A stretch of DNA of 64,000 nucleotides from Epiperipatus broadwayi (Eukaryota; Onychophora; Udeonychophora; Euonychophora; Peripatidae), in assembly GCA_028023455.1 (NCBI GenBank), contig JAQFVV010006342.1:1139001-1203000 (forward strand). The letters run 5' to 3'. Positions 26,611 to 38,300 of the stretch are shown here, in pieces (within the stretch, counting starts at the first letter, position 1; every line of letters starts with the position of its first letter). The notes below the pieces were generated by a model. That model did not search any database and had not been told where the DNA came from. It saw only the letters and a list, made by a program, of their open reading frames with translations. A program made the translations under genes and the position numbers.

Positions 26611-27709
26611 TAACCTTGCTCTCGTGCATCCTCACTTCCAGATAATATATGATATGAAATAAAATGGGTTCTATCTCAGTTAATAATTAATAACTAAAAT
26701 ATTCAGCATTAAAATTAAAATGTTTCCCTAGCTCAAATTTAAAATACGAATAAGGTTCAGTTATAAAATAAATTATATAAATATTTTAATATTTTCATGA
26801 GACTTGAAGTGAAAATACAGGTGACAAGATAGATTACATTGAGCCAATATCCCACAGGATACTACCTCAATGGCATAAGAACACTATCCCCCCTTTATTA
26901 CTATTTCAAATAACAAACTCATAGTATTCTTATGACTTTAATAACTTCTACTCACTAAGATTAAACTAATAATTAAGTCTTAATCTTCTATTTGTAATAA
27001 TCTAGCTCAATAAAATAATCTCAGGTTCATAAAGTTTATTCTAAGTTAATAAAAATACGGTAGTAAAATATGAAAAGGGATTTTATGTCATAATCTACTA
27101 CACTGAAACTAATAATAATAAATAACAGTAATAATATTCTTCATTGTTTAATTACTACTGGATATCTTTTCTTTTCGTTATATTTTTATTACCATAATAA
27201 AATAATAAAATAATTTTATATAATCTTTTATCTTCATGAATATAATAAATAAATACATGGTAGCATTTGATAATCTGATAAACAAAATGTGTGTGGCAAC
27301 TGATAGCATATAATTTAATATAATATTGTGATAACTGATTTATGACCAATAAAACAATGTAAAATTATAATTATTTAATTAAATGAATACCAATAAAATA
27401 TTTAAATTCTTAAATAATTCTCTATTTATCTTTTTGTGCAAAATTATATATTTGTTTCGATTATTATGCATATATCGTGATTTCATGCAGCGATGTGGTG
27501 AAATAAATAACTCGGACACAAAATTTTTGAAATAACAAAATTTAACAAAGTTTATTACTAACAACAAATAAATAAACAATTTATTTACACTATTTACAGT
27601 GGATATCCTTAACTTTTTTACTTTACAGTTTGATCTACCGAGTTATAAAAAAAATAATTTATATTTCAATTATATCTTTATTTAGATTTAGGACAAAATT
27701 TAAAAAAAA

Positions 27710-27889
27710 TGTTACTATTTGGTTTTTCATTATGGTTAACTTATTACAAATATATTTATCTACTTTATCAGCAACAGCATTTTATCCTTAATATTATTAA
27801 ACTATCTTATTTTAAAAAATTCATACCTAGAAAAACATTCTATAGAAAACAAAATTTTATAATGAGTATGGATTTCTCAAAATATTAAA
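27710..27889 (+). CDS. Small conserved ORF-B of the unknown element, left copy (59 aa)
   Basis: ATG at 27710, TAA at 27887-27889. The hydrophobic N-terminus (GFSLWLTYYKYIYLL) could be a membrane anchor or signal-anchor. The C-terminal half is basic (RKTFYRKQ) and ends MSMDFSKY. The copy on the minus strand at 45140-45322 has the same start, the same final residues and the same stop. Three length differences between copies (6, 3 and 6 bases by my alignment) are all multiples of three. I recognise no family. A TATA-like run (27644-27652) lies about 60 bases upstream in both copies. It may be a real small protein, an exon, or chance in a conserved repeat. Confidence 0.4.
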
Positions 27890-28283
27890 GAAATTTCATC
27901 TTGCAAAGTCAAAGATGTTACACAAAATATTATCCAAAAATTCAGTACTAGATTTTAGTGTTTATCACACGATGTTTACTAATCATAATATATTTTTCTT
28001 TAAGTCTTACTTTAGTATGATGTAAGTGTAATCATCAATATATTTCTGTTAATCAATAAACAAAAAATATACTATGCATATTGTTTACATAATTTACTTT
28101 GTACTATTGTATTTTAAAAATATGCAATACTTATTTTCTCTTAAAAAAATAATACTAAAGCATTTAAAATTATTATCACTTTAAAGAAAATATCTTTGTT
28201 TAGATACTTTATTTTAAAAAAATTTATATTTCATTTCCGAAATAAAATTCAAAATATATTCTATGATTCTTTTCTTTCCTTAG

Positions 28284-28339
28284 GATACTTTGGATCTTCA
28301 ATTTTAAGTTATAACATCCTATTCCTTCTAAGCAAATAA
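28284..28339 (+). other. Candidate terminal exon with conserved splice-acceptor-like site, left copy
   Basis: A pyrimidine tract ending 'ctttccttag' at 28283 is followed by 56 bases that can encode YFGSSILSYNILFLLSK and a stop. The right copy (minus strand, 44743-44688) has the matching tract 'cctttag' and FIGPSILSYKILFLLSK with the same stop. I infer a possible last coding exon belonging to a gene in the ORF-B direction; no donor site was pinned down. Confidence 0.25.
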
Positions 28340-28734
28340 ACCAATCTTATACAAAATGATAGCATAACCTAAGTTCTAAATTATTTATCATTTCTCTTAA
28401 ACTCTTAAACATGCAGTTACATGAAATAAAGATAGCGAAAACAGATGCATAGGATTAAGGAAGAAAGCTAGAGTATTACTCTTAACATATCTCAAAATCA
28501 TGGCACAGTGCGAAGAGGTATGACATTTACCTGCCTAATATCCTCTAGTACAAGGACGATGTTAAAGCTATTTCTTCAGTTTTATTAGAACATCAAATAT
28601 TTAAAGAAATATAAACACTGTCCAAATAAAATGTGTATCAGTCATAGGGCTTTGATAACTATGCTGATATTCACATAAAGACTAAATATTATTTCCATTC
28701 CTTATAACATCCTATTTCTTAAAACATCATCATG

Positions 28735-28850
28735 GTTTCCTGTTCACTAAGTACTTCCAAGCCACTATCTCAACATTATTTCTCAAGCTTTTCCACATCT
28801 TACATCGATAAATAACTATCTGCATTTACAAAACAATAAATAAAATTCAT
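28735..28850. repeat. Near-identical patch shared by both arms
   Basis: About 110 bases match 44161-44275 (reverse complement) with only one or two differences, well above the rest of the arms. It reads openly in both directions (e.g. VSCSLSTSKPLSQHYFS on plus), but coding is unproven. Gene conversion or constraint could explain it. Confidence 0.5.
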
Positions 28851-30095
28851 TAATAGTTAAACAATCTTACGATTCCATAAGAAAAGTCTGCTTACTTCAT
28901 TAGTCTATATGTCTAATCATATACAATCTACTTAGACAAGATTTGAATATCCCATAACATGAAAATTTTAAAAGAATCACATAATTATTTGTTATGTTGG
29001 ATTATATCACTAATAAAAAAAAAAATTGTCGTATGCATATTTTCAAATCAATCCTATCTCATAATGTTTTTTAAAATGTTGTATGAAATGCAGTACATAT
29101 AAGTAAAAAACTTTTACACTTCATTCTTCCAATTTATGGATGATCTAAAGAAAACAAAAAAAATATACATTATAAATTATCAATAGTTATTATTATTACC
29201 AATAACCTTTATCTAGTCATCGTGTTCAGTAGGCTTCCTTTATCCACTTGAGCATTGCAGATATAAAAAATTCACACCCATACACTTTATATTAAAATAT
29301 TTTTAGCTAAATTATTAGATTGTTAAATTATAAAATTTTAATATTAATAAATTAATGTTTTTATGTTTTTCCTAATCTTATATAAAAAAAATTTAGATTT
29401 AAACTAGGTTAACAAAATAAAAGGAATCAAAACTATAATTACATATTTTCTTGACGATAGTTCCTGATAAGTCCAAAATGTTTATTATTTTCTCTAGAGT
29501 TTTTAAAAATGTTCTCCTCCAAGCGCGTTAAAGTTTAAAATAAAAATAATTATTAATCCATTTAGTAAAATTTATAGAAAATAATCCTTGGTTTTAGTAT
29601 TTAGAATGATAATTATTAAATCATAATATTAATTAATCCCGTGAAGCTTCTTAATCTTCTCTACCAATATTCTCTGCATATCCGATGCATCAATCCATCT
29701 AATTTAACTTTAAAAATATTCGATAAACTTTTAAGTACTATTTGTATTTCCATGGATCCATCTTTTATTCAACTATGTGTTCACTTTTTTATATATGTTT
29801 CCTTCTTGATACATTTAAACTTTCGTTTGGTATTTTTATAAATCTCTTTTAAAAAAAAAAAAAAAAAACTTCAAGTACTTTTAAAACAAATCTTTTCTAA
29901 ATACATTTTAAATAATTCTAAGACCGGATATTTTAATATCAAAAACGCTTCTGTAACATATTCTCCTGGGTTCTTTCTTTAATTCTTGAAAATATTTTTT
30001 AAAAATGTTACCTTCAGAAAGGATATAACATTTTACTCCTTTGAATATCATATTATATAAACGATTCATAAGATATATTTGTCTTATTACTACTT

Positions 30096-30278
30096 TTAAA
30101 AAAATAAATCTTGGATAAACTTATCTAAATAATAATGCGTCTTCAATTTTTCATTAGACTCCGTATGATGTCCAAGCTGTGGTTTTTTATGTACCAAAAC
30201 AGTTCTTCGGGTATGCATTAATAAAGCTGTATCAACAAATATTCCAAACATTTTTACAGTATTACAATTTATATCCAT
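30096..30278 (-). CDS. Small ORF-A of the unknown element, left copy (60 aa)
   Basis: Minus-strand ORF starting MDINCNTVKMFGIF, then VDTALLM and RRTVLVHKK, ending KFIQDLFF. The right copy at 42701-42964 has MDIN.N..KMF, FDTALLM, RRTILVHK and KLIQDLFF, so the start and three blocks are shared although the middle differs and indels shift frame. After DLFF a one-base length difference in a T-run stops this copy early; the right copy continues through SNKTIISYESF. A CCAAT and TATA-like block lies about 310 bases upstream in both. I recognise no family. It may be the 5' exon of a decayed gene. Confidence 0.35.
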   Translation of the reverse strand: MDINCNTVKMFGIFVDTALLMHTRRTVLVHKKPQLGHHTESNEKLKTHYYLDKFIQDLFF

Positions 30279-30590
30279 TTTATTTCGTAGTATATCTATT
30301 TTTATTGCGTAGTCTAGGTTAAATTTCAGATAAAATACTACTGATAAAGGAACTTTAAAAAATTTAACAAAGCATGTTAAACGAAATTATTAAAATATTT
30401 TTTAGTTTACACTCTCTTTTTTTGCAAGTTACTTTTAAAATATTAATTAGTTTTTGCAAATAAATTATGAGAGAGTGCTAAAATTGACTAAAATAATAAT
30501 TTTAAAAATACTATCTTTTTGATAGTTATAATTTACCTTTCTCCGGTTTCAATACATTATTAATCTCCCCCGATAACCTCATGCAAAACA

Positions 30591-30630
30591 TATTTATAGT
30601 CTGTAAGAATACCTATTCCTATTGGTTAAT
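30591..30630 (-). promoter_or_regulatory. CCAAT/TATA-like block upstream of ORF-A, left copy
   Basis: On the minus strand a CCAAT (30621-30625) precedes TATAAATA (30598-30591) by about 20 bases, inside a stretch ('attcttacagactataaata') identical in the right copy (42361-42382). The arrangement is promoter-like for RNA polymerase II, about 310 bases before the ORF-A ATG. No transcript evidence is available. Confidence 0.4.
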
Positions 30631-31559
30631 TCTTACTTTAGCTTGAGAACAAATTTACATATTTTTAGTTTATAATAGAATTGAATTTCAAAATTAGAAA
30701 TTATGACGTAATGAACTTAAAATATTATTTAAAATATTACTTTTGAATAAATTATTATTTTATTAAAACTATTTAAACATTTAAAATAACTTTTAAAACA
30801 ATTTTAATAACTTATTCCATTTATCTATTTTTATTTAAACAAAATATTTAATTTTTTTATTAACTGTATTCATCTTTATTACATCATTTAAGCATGTTAT
30901 ACGATAGTTAACTTAATATTTATTATTATTTGCTTTTATGATAGGCAATAATTCTATCCAATTCTATAATATAACTTTTAAAATATTTTAAACTTTGTTA
31001 TTAATTCAAACAAGCGTGTGTGTGAAAGTATATAGTATACAAGCCACATGATTAATAACTTTGACAGACAATTTTCAATCTATTTCTCTGCCTAGACTAA
31101 TAAAATTGATACACTTATTATATTTAATAATATAATTATAAAATTTTGGAAGAACAATTTAGAAAATATAGAATTAAATACAATTCTCACCATCATAAAG
31201 TTTATTTTTAAAATATATTATATTAATTTTGACTATTAAATATGATTATAAATTTAAATATAGCATTTATTCAATTATCAGTTTTAAACTATTAAAATCG
31301 AACTTATTAAATATACTTTTAATTATTTATAGCTGTGTTATTTAATATGGCCAGCTTTTACAACCATATGAAACAATATTTTAAGCTTTACATAACTATT
31401 TTTAAATGATTTTATATACTACGTATTCTCTTTAGCTTCAAATTGTACTTTAAAGATATAATTGACTTAATACAATTACCATATTAAAAGAACATATTCT
31501 AAATTTAAAATTTTTAGTAATTGACTGTTATGAACTATTACTGACCTATAGAAAAGGGC

Positions 31560-31563
<4 letters not shown>

Positions 31564-31598
<35 letters not shown>

Positions 31599-31611
31599 TC
31601 ATATCTGATAC

Positions 31612-31669
<58 letters not shown>

Positions 31670-31690
31670 ATTTTGTATCAGATTGATTCA
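31564..31690. repeat. Double (TA)n tract with flanking inverted repeat
   Basis: TA runs at 31562-31591 and 31618-31664. The second is flanked by 'atctgatacaaaatta' (31604-31619) and its reverse complement 'taattttgtatcagat' (about 31669-31684), so the whole can extrude as a cruciform of about 80 bp. Confidence 0.85.
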
Positions 31691-33590
31691 TTTTCTCTTT
31701 ATAACATATTTTTTCTTATGTGGGTATGGTCCTGTCTAAATCCAGAATCCATGCACAAAGATTAAGCTAATGTCTAAGGGATATATGCATATGAAAGAAT
31801 GGATCTAGAAAAATTATTTTTACTAAAATAAAACTATTCAGTCTAAAAGTTGTGATTGTGATTTCTTCTTGAAAGGATGTCTGATGTTTTATAAATAAAT
31901 CAAAACTAATTGTTTCAATAGTGTAAAGTATATAAGGATTTACTCTGAGAATTCCAATTAATAAGATTTTTTCCATAAAGTAAATTTTTTCGACTTCACT
32001 TTCCAGATATTCCAAGTTTAATTGATTTCATTATATCCCACAATCTTTAACCCATTTACCATTGTAATAGAAAAATCTGATCATCATTTCTACATGGATA
32101 TTCAGCTCTTTCAAATTTTTAGCTCACCTAAAAAATTATTGTGAAATGCATCTATGGCAAGCAAGATTGGCTTGGAAAATTTTTCCCATGACATTGCAAG
32201 AGATACAACAAGCATCAAGAGAGTACTTTATAAATCTGAAAGATTTGATTGGCTATAAATATTTTTATTTATCAATTTATAATTGAAAAAGTAATCAAAT
32301 AGTTTATTAATTGGGAATTTATAAAAAGTTAGAGCATTGAAAATGACATGGCTAAACTGTGATTCCTGAACCTTGAATTTCAGAATTTTCCCATCTACCA
32401 TCGCATAAAACTATGTATATGTGTAGGGTGTGCTCAAAACAAAAATAAAGGTTTTTAAATTTTATGGGAACAATTAATTATTAGGTATACTTGATACCTG
32501 ACATGTTTTTACTAGTGGATGCAACATCACAGCAAAAAACAAAAAAAAATCCAGTAGGTGATCAATTTTCTTATTGGATACTTGTTCTGCATATGTTATG
32601 TATTTCTCTTTTTCTCATTCATTTCCTCAAAGCTTTATCTAGCTGGATGAGTATAGCCTGCTTTCATTTTGTTATTCCACAATACTGAGTTACTAAGGAG
32701 ATTGATTTTTTTAATCTCAGGTTCTTATGTATTATTGGATCTTTATAATTATATTATGCTCATGAAATAAATTAAGGGTACTATTTTTTCACACCAAAAT
32801 ATTACTTTTACAGTTTTGACTGTCATGAAGTCATCACCATCAGAAGAAAATTGTATTACTTCCATAATAAATTAAGCGACCAGATGACATTATTATATTT
32901 ATTAGTATAGACAATCTGTGCTTTGTTTACAGCAATGATTTTATTAATCATTCTTTTAAATTAAGAACTGATCAAAATCATTTTTTATATATCCTAAATT
33001 TGTCTTTTTTAAAAAAAAAAAAAAGTAAGACACAAAAATACAAAATTTATTCTCATTCTTGGTTTGGAAACTAGATTTAATGTTACTATGCAAAAAGTTA
33101 ATTATAACTCCATTCATTAAGATTGAATGGTGATATTCAGGCATGAAAAACATTTGGTCAACAGAACTTTCTGTCTGTGAAGATCTATAGTGATTTATTA
33201 TCAAGAATATAAAACATTTAATGCATAATGAAATATTTGTTTTATAGAAGATACTGGATGATGCATTTTCTGTGGTTAATCTGACATTATTATGAACATA
33301 TTTATATGCTTGAATCATAAAAATGAGAGTCGTTAAAGTTCTTCAATTAAATATTGATGAAAAGAAATATTTAAAATATTATTATTAAACCTATTTATAG
33401 TTGAAATAAGCCTATCCTAATCCCAATGTGCATTAAGATTTTAACTAGCATATTTTACATCATTTTCAATTAGAAATTACCAATTATATAAATTTAAAAC
33501 TCATTAAGAGAAGAAATATTTAATCAAGTGTGAAAGATTTCGAAAAGTTGTTATAATGTAAATTCACTTTACAACTATCTATTTTTTATT
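31691..33590. other. AT-rich spacer with unassigned ORFs
   Basis: Contains the longest ORF in the window (32956-33318, minus, 120 aa) and another of 82 aa (31767-32015, minus). Neither shows a domain, signal peptide or repeat that I recognise, and neither has a second copy in the window. A phenylalanine run from an A-homopolymer (33010-33024) sits inside the 120-aa ORF. I judge both more likely chance than genes. Confidence 0.35.
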
Positions 33591-33594
33591 TTTT

Positions 33595-33692
33595 TTTAAG
33601 TGTCATAGCATCGGCCGGGACGCGAACCCGCAACCCGGGCAACTGCCTGTAAGTGCAAAGCAGTCGCGCTGACCTCTCGACCACCAATGCAA
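33595..33692 (-). repeat. SINE1 (tRNA-derived), minus-strand copy
   Basis: The minus strand reads 'gcattggtggtcgagaggtc' (acceptor plus box A), 'cgcgactgc', box B 'gggttcgcgtcccgg', 'ccgatgc', then 'tatgacact' and an A-run (33598-33590). The anticodon loop region carries a short insertion. CpG-rich compared with its surroundings. Confidence 0.8.
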
Positions 33693-33839
33693 GACGAACT
33701 ATCTATTTTAATAATAACATTAAAAGAACTTTCCATATTTAAAATAAATATAATTTATGTATTATTATAATATTTGTTCCATTACTACCAGACATATCAA
33801 ATATAATTAGTAAATGATTTTAATATCAATTTCCCAATC

Positions 33840-34090
33840 ATTTCTTACTTTAAACAGTACCAAACTCTCCATACAGTAGTGCTACCTAGTGTGAAACCAT
33901 AGTAATCAATGGATGATAGAATGATTGTGCATAAAATTCCTATCTAGTACCTATTTGTTCAATATTGTCAAACTAGTTTCTGGTTTGTGGATTTCATTAG
34001 TGAAGAGCCTTGGATTTGAGAGCACTGCACTTAGATCTTAGGATGCAACCATCCAGCAGCAACCTTTTACATTATTAATTAACTATAAAG
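33840..34090 (+). repeat. FB repeat, single arm
   Basis: Shows 'ctccatacagtagtgctacc', 'gtaatcaatggatg', 'agactagtttctgg', 'agcactgcacttagatct' and 'catccagcagc' in family order. It lies 140 bp before a complete palindromic copy. Confidence 0.75.
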
Positions 34091-34231
34091 TTATGAGTCT
34101 AAAATGAAAATAATAGTTTTCAATCTAAGCTCATTCATTTGTGTAATCATACATATCTGAATCCAGTTCAATATCTATTTATTTTGGTGTCTTTGTTCTT
34201 TAATAACCATATAATGACATGGGCAGGATTT

Positions 34232-34685
34232 TTATAAAATCACTAAACATCACATCATCATTATTTTTTATGCGTACATAAGCTAATAAAACAGTAACAA
34301 CTCTCCATACAATACCACCAGTGCAAGCCATAGTAATCATTGGCTGCAAGAAGGTTTATGTATATAATCCCTATCTAGTGCCTATTTATTCAATAGCCTC
34401 TAACTTTTTAAAATTAACTAAAAAGATAAAAGGTGGCTGCTGGAGGGTTGCATTAGATCCTAAGATCTAGGTGCAGTGCTCTCAAATCCAAGACTCCTCC
34501 CCACAAGCTGAAAAATAATCTGGAGATATTGGATAAGTAGACCCTAGATATGGATTTTATGCACAGACCTTATTTTCATTGTTTATTATGGCTTGCACTG
34601 GGTTCATTACTATATGGATAGTTTTTTGATATTTTAACAGCTTGTGTAAACATAGAAAATGGTGATCATGTGATGTTTAGTGGTT
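34232..34685. mobile_element. Complete fold-back element (FB), about 450 bp
   Basis: Left terminus 'cactaaacatcacat' (34240) and right terminus 'atgtgatgtttagtg' (to about 34682) are reverse complements. Each arm of about 190 bp carries the FB words in mirrored order, around a short centre near 34405-34430. It has no ORF, so it is a non-autonomous DNA-transposon-like or fold-back element. Target-site duplication is not clear. Confidence 0.75.
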
Positions 34686-34689
34686 TAAT

Positions 34690-35430
34690 ATTTTAAACAG
34701 ATGATCAAATAATTATAAGGACAATTTTAGTGCTGTAGAAAATGTATAAATAAGTCAATAAATACAGAAATGCCATAATTAATTTATAAGAAAAAGTTAC
34801 TATACCTATCAACTTATCTAATAGAAATTCTATCCTGTCTATATTTTAATTTAAAATAGAAATATGCTCTGCCTTCTCATATACAATTACATTGTTATGA
34901 ATAATAAATGATAAAGTGAATGTGAGATCTAATTTCTTATTATTTTCACCTATTATCAACTCATTACAGAGTGAAGGTTACTTCAAGTTTAATCTAGTTT
35001 TTTCAAACCACAATCTTTTCCATATTACATGAACTAAATTCATTATTTCATAAATCCATCTCAAATATGGTATTTTTCTAGGTCTTTTACAATCTTTTAA
35101 TATCTAAAATTGCTACTATTCATCTACCGTCACCTATACTAGAAATATGTTCATCCCAGGCCATTCTCCTAATTCTTTCAATAATACTGGTTTATACTCT
35201 CACTAGTGTATTTTGCTTCCGTTCTTTTTTTTGTCAATCATAATATATAACTCTCCAAAGTGCATCGAGTGGTCTACAATTTTTATATTGGTCTTTTATT
35301 AAATATGCACATTTCATTTCTTACATAAGAACTGATAAAATACATTATATTAACACTTTCCTATTAAAATACAGAGATTTATTTTTTTTAAATACAAAAA
35401 CATTCTATACAAGTTTAATTTATTATATTT
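34690..35430. other. AT-rich DNA with no recognisable feature
   Basis: The distal part (about 34930-35430) is balanced enough to be decayed LINE sequence on the minus strand, downstream of the element at 35440-37350, but I cannot read a motif in it. Confidence 0.3.
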
Positions 35431-35439
35431 TCGTCAGTA

Positions 35440-37350
35440 TTTATAATCTGGATGAGGTATTTAAAGTTGATATTTTTTTCTAATTCATGATTATTAATCA
35501 TCATTCTCTTCAATGAAAATCCACTGAAGATTACTTTAATCTTTATTTGAAGGTCTATTTTCATCTGATAACATTTCTTAAAATTCTAAAGAATTATTTG
35601 CAAAAATAATCCCATTATCTTGGTGGCCATAGCTGTCTTCCAAGCAGCTGGCCCAGGTTCGCTTCCCGGTCAACGCATTTGACATATGGAGAGAAAAAAA
35701 ATCTAAATTAATTAAATAATCTCCATTCATTTTTTCTCTTTTAGCTTCTACAAAATATCCATAACTACGAAAAATTTTTGGAAAGATGAAATTAATCTAA
35801 ATGTTAATCTTTTTAGTGTCATCAAATAATCTAATCGCTACCATTACATTTTAATGGCTATTTTCTCAAATATAAATATTATCCTGTCTATATGCTGATG
35901 ATCCAATGTTTTAATCACTATAAAAATGTTTATAAAATAAAATTTCTTTTCATAATATATAAATCCAAAGCATAATAACAATTTCATTTATTAGTCCTTT
36001 CAATAATTTCTCTCAATTACTTAGATATAATCCATTATGCTAAAAATCTTTTTAAAATACACCATTAGTTTAAGTCCAAAGTTCACTATGTATGAGTTGT
36101 AATTATCTTAGCAAAGATTTTGTATAGAAATGATATTAGATTGATAGGTCTATAATTTCTAATGCAGACTTCATCATCTTTCTTAAATATCAATATTATA
36201 AGTGCATTTTCTAATCATCTGGTATATCTTTATCATTGAAACATTTTGTCTACAGTTTTGCCAACAATTTTAATAATTCTTCACCTGCTGCTTTTAAAAT
36301 ATCAATAATCATTCCATAATTTCCTGAAACTGTTTCCTTCTTAAAACAATCAATTGTATGTCTTATTTTTTAGTTCACCATACATACAATTTAGAATTTG
36401 TTGTAACTCTAAGACTGCTTTATTTTTCTGTTCTTTATTATTATATAATTCTTTACAGATTCCTTTCAAATATTTCATGATGTCATCTCTCTTTTTAGTA
36501 AGATTTCCATTTTTTTAGTACTGGAACAATTTTCGTTTCAATATCAAGAAGTTGCTTTGCACTTGTGATAGTTTTTACTTTCTAATAATTTCTTTTACAT
36601 ATCATTTTACAAAATTCTAGGTATTCAGTTTTCTTAATAGATAATTTTTTAAAAATCATCATATTCATTTTTTCTTTATATATTGTCTTGTCTCAGTTAC
36701 TGATAAATTGTTATTTTTTTACCAGCTATCTTTGTTACAATTCTTAGTAGAGTATCAGCTGTCTTCTTCATGAGTTTACTTAAGTTTCAACTATCTTCAT
36801 TCTGAAACATATTTTAATAATTTTCATTTTTCTATCATTGGGTTACCCCATATCTTACATCTCACTAATCAATGATCTCTTATTGTGGAGTATCTATTAA
36901 GACATTACAACTTAAAATATATATTTTCTGTTAGTTAAAGCGTAATTCAACTCTGATGAAACTTTATTTCAATGTTATGTGCTCTATAAATATGAGACCT
37001 TTCCCATTTCTGTCATCATAACCAAATTTTGTTTTCCAATTTCGTGACAATTTAATTTTTTTTTTTACATTAATATAAAAATCCTTTACTTCTTTATTAT
37101 ATTGAGAACATGTGGAGGCATAACACTGAAATATCTACATTTGATATCTTCCATTAAATAAATGACTAATTTTGCCATTCTGCCTAATATACTATCAATC
37201 TCTAAAGTATTGTTTTCACACTTTATATTTATAATAAATCTTATTCCATGTATGCTTTCAATGTATATGTATTTCTTTGTAGTAAAGTGAATGTCCATTT
37301 TTCCAATCAATTCTCTCTTCACCTTTTCTTTTAACTTCATAAAGTCCAAT
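35440..37350 (-). mobile_element. LINE A: decayed endonuclease-reverse transcriptase, minus strand
   Basis: Read from 37350 downwards. 37170-37090 gives MAKLVIYLMEDIKCRYFSV and, after a frameshift, YASTCSQYNKE, the apurinic-endonuclease 'Q.YAPTS..D.EE' segment. 36220-36130 gives ENALIILIFKK and IRNYRPINLISFLYKIFAK, the N-terminal RT motifs. About 36020-35900 gives FSIMDYI and LCFGFIYYEK, RT motif A. 35580-35450 matches post-YADD sequence of LINE B. So endonuclease, linker and RT are in normal order, broken by frameshifts and stops. It is an RTE-like metazoan LINE by motif style, related to LINE B (38830-40310) and LINE C (47760-48900). A SINE1 copy lies inside its 3' part. Confidence 0.8.
35612..35700 (+). 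repeat. SINE1 copy, 5'-truncated, inside LINE A
   Basis: Carries 'ggtggccatagctgtcttcc' (anticodon-arm region), box B 'aggttcgcttcccgg', then 'catttgacatatg' and an A-rich tail (35694-35702). It interrupts LINE A sequence, so it inserted later than LINE A. Confidence 0.7.
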
Positions 37351-38040
37351 AATTCCCATTTAATATTACACTTTCATGTAATTGCCTATTAGTCAAAAGT
37401 GATCTGCAAATATATGTAAATATTCACTGTAAAAATTAAAATCGTATTTGCTTACTGATATTTATTTTATAGGTTATTGTATATATAACTTTTTAAATTT
37501 TATACTTCATTCCTTAATTGAAATCTATTATATCATAAACTATTTATTCCACTGTAAAACTTTACAGCTTTCTCTCTCTCTCATGCTAGTTATATTTTAA
37601 AAAAAACCTAATCTTGTGGTGAGCTGAGAAGTTTGAATAGATTTATTAATATTCAAATTACAAACAGTAAGTACAAGATACTCTAATACAAATTGATAAA
37701 GTTCTGAGAACCAATGACTGATTCACATGATCACAGTGGCTTTGAAGTTTATCTGACAAATGGCAGGTCTGTTTACTCATTCATTTTTCTGAACCAACAA
37801 AATGGATTTACAGGTAATGACATTCCATAGTATGGTATGATATACAAACTTGAAAAAATAGTTCATTTATTTTTATAATAATAATGTGAATAAAATTTTC
37901 TGATCAATATTTTTATTGTTTTTGTTTATTAATCTGTCATATCTGATCTTGCTTTTAGAAGTAGACTATTCCAGATTCCTTGCCTGATTGGCTGGCATTT
38001 GGTCCATCTGCAATGGGGATAAATCCTTCATGAACCACAT
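37351..38040. other. AT-rich DNA with no recognisable feature
   Basis: May include the decayed 5' end of LINE A on the minus strand. No start codon context, promoter or ORF1 is recognisable. Confidence 0.35.
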
Positions 38041-38044
38041 TTAG

Positions 38045-38300
38045 GTTCATGCACATAGTCTGAGTATTTCCAGTAAGTATTTGAAAACCAGGCACTCTCT
38101 ACAAACCTGGAGCTTAATTGTAAATATAGGGATTTTGAACTCAGATTTCAAGCACCCTTCAACTATCCACACCATCTCATAAAACTGATACAAATGACCA
38201 CACACAGGTAGAAAAGATAAATAATCACCAATATATGTATTTTGTGCTAAACCAGCACTCATCAGTTGGTCTAGATTATTATCACCCACACATATATAAT
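38045..38300 (-). repeat. SINE3 (tRNA-like) copy
   Basis: The minus strand reads 'accaactgatgagtgctggt', 'ggtgattatttatctttt', 'gtggtcatttgtatcag', the box-B-like 'gagttcaaaatccctat' and 'ccaggtttgtagagagtgcc'. A second copy lies 500 bp away at 38545. The head ends in a CA/TA-rich microsatellite. Confidence 0.7.

Larger units (their letters stand above)
26608..31563 (-). mobile_element. Unknown ~5-kb element, left copy (left arm of giant inverted repeat)
   Basis: Reverse complement of 41383-46424 along its whole length. The outer end 'ttctaaccttg' and inner end 'gaaaagggcacaa' are shared by both copies, and each end abuts a TA tract. Identity by eye is roughly 85-90 percent with many small indels, and is near-perfect at 28735-28850. 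Shared content includes two small ORFs, a CCAAT/TATA-like block, a splice-acceptor-like site and a C-run next to 'tagtgttcttatgcc'. No transposase, RT, integrase or helicase motif is recognisable, and there are no terminal inverted repeats or LTRs that I can find. 'Minus' is set by ORF-A. It could be a non-autonomous relic, a viral-like insertion or a host segmental duplication; movement is argued from the right copy. Confidence 0.8.

Noticed and set aside
26608-31563. The 5-kb element as a Helitron
   Set aside because: A/T-flanked ends, a TC near one end and a weak 6-bp hairpin near the other are suggestive, but there is no CTRR terminus and no Rep/helicase motif.
32956-33318. 120-aa minus-strand ORF as a gene
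   Set aside because: No domain, homopolymer-derived Phe run, no second copy and no promoter or splice context.
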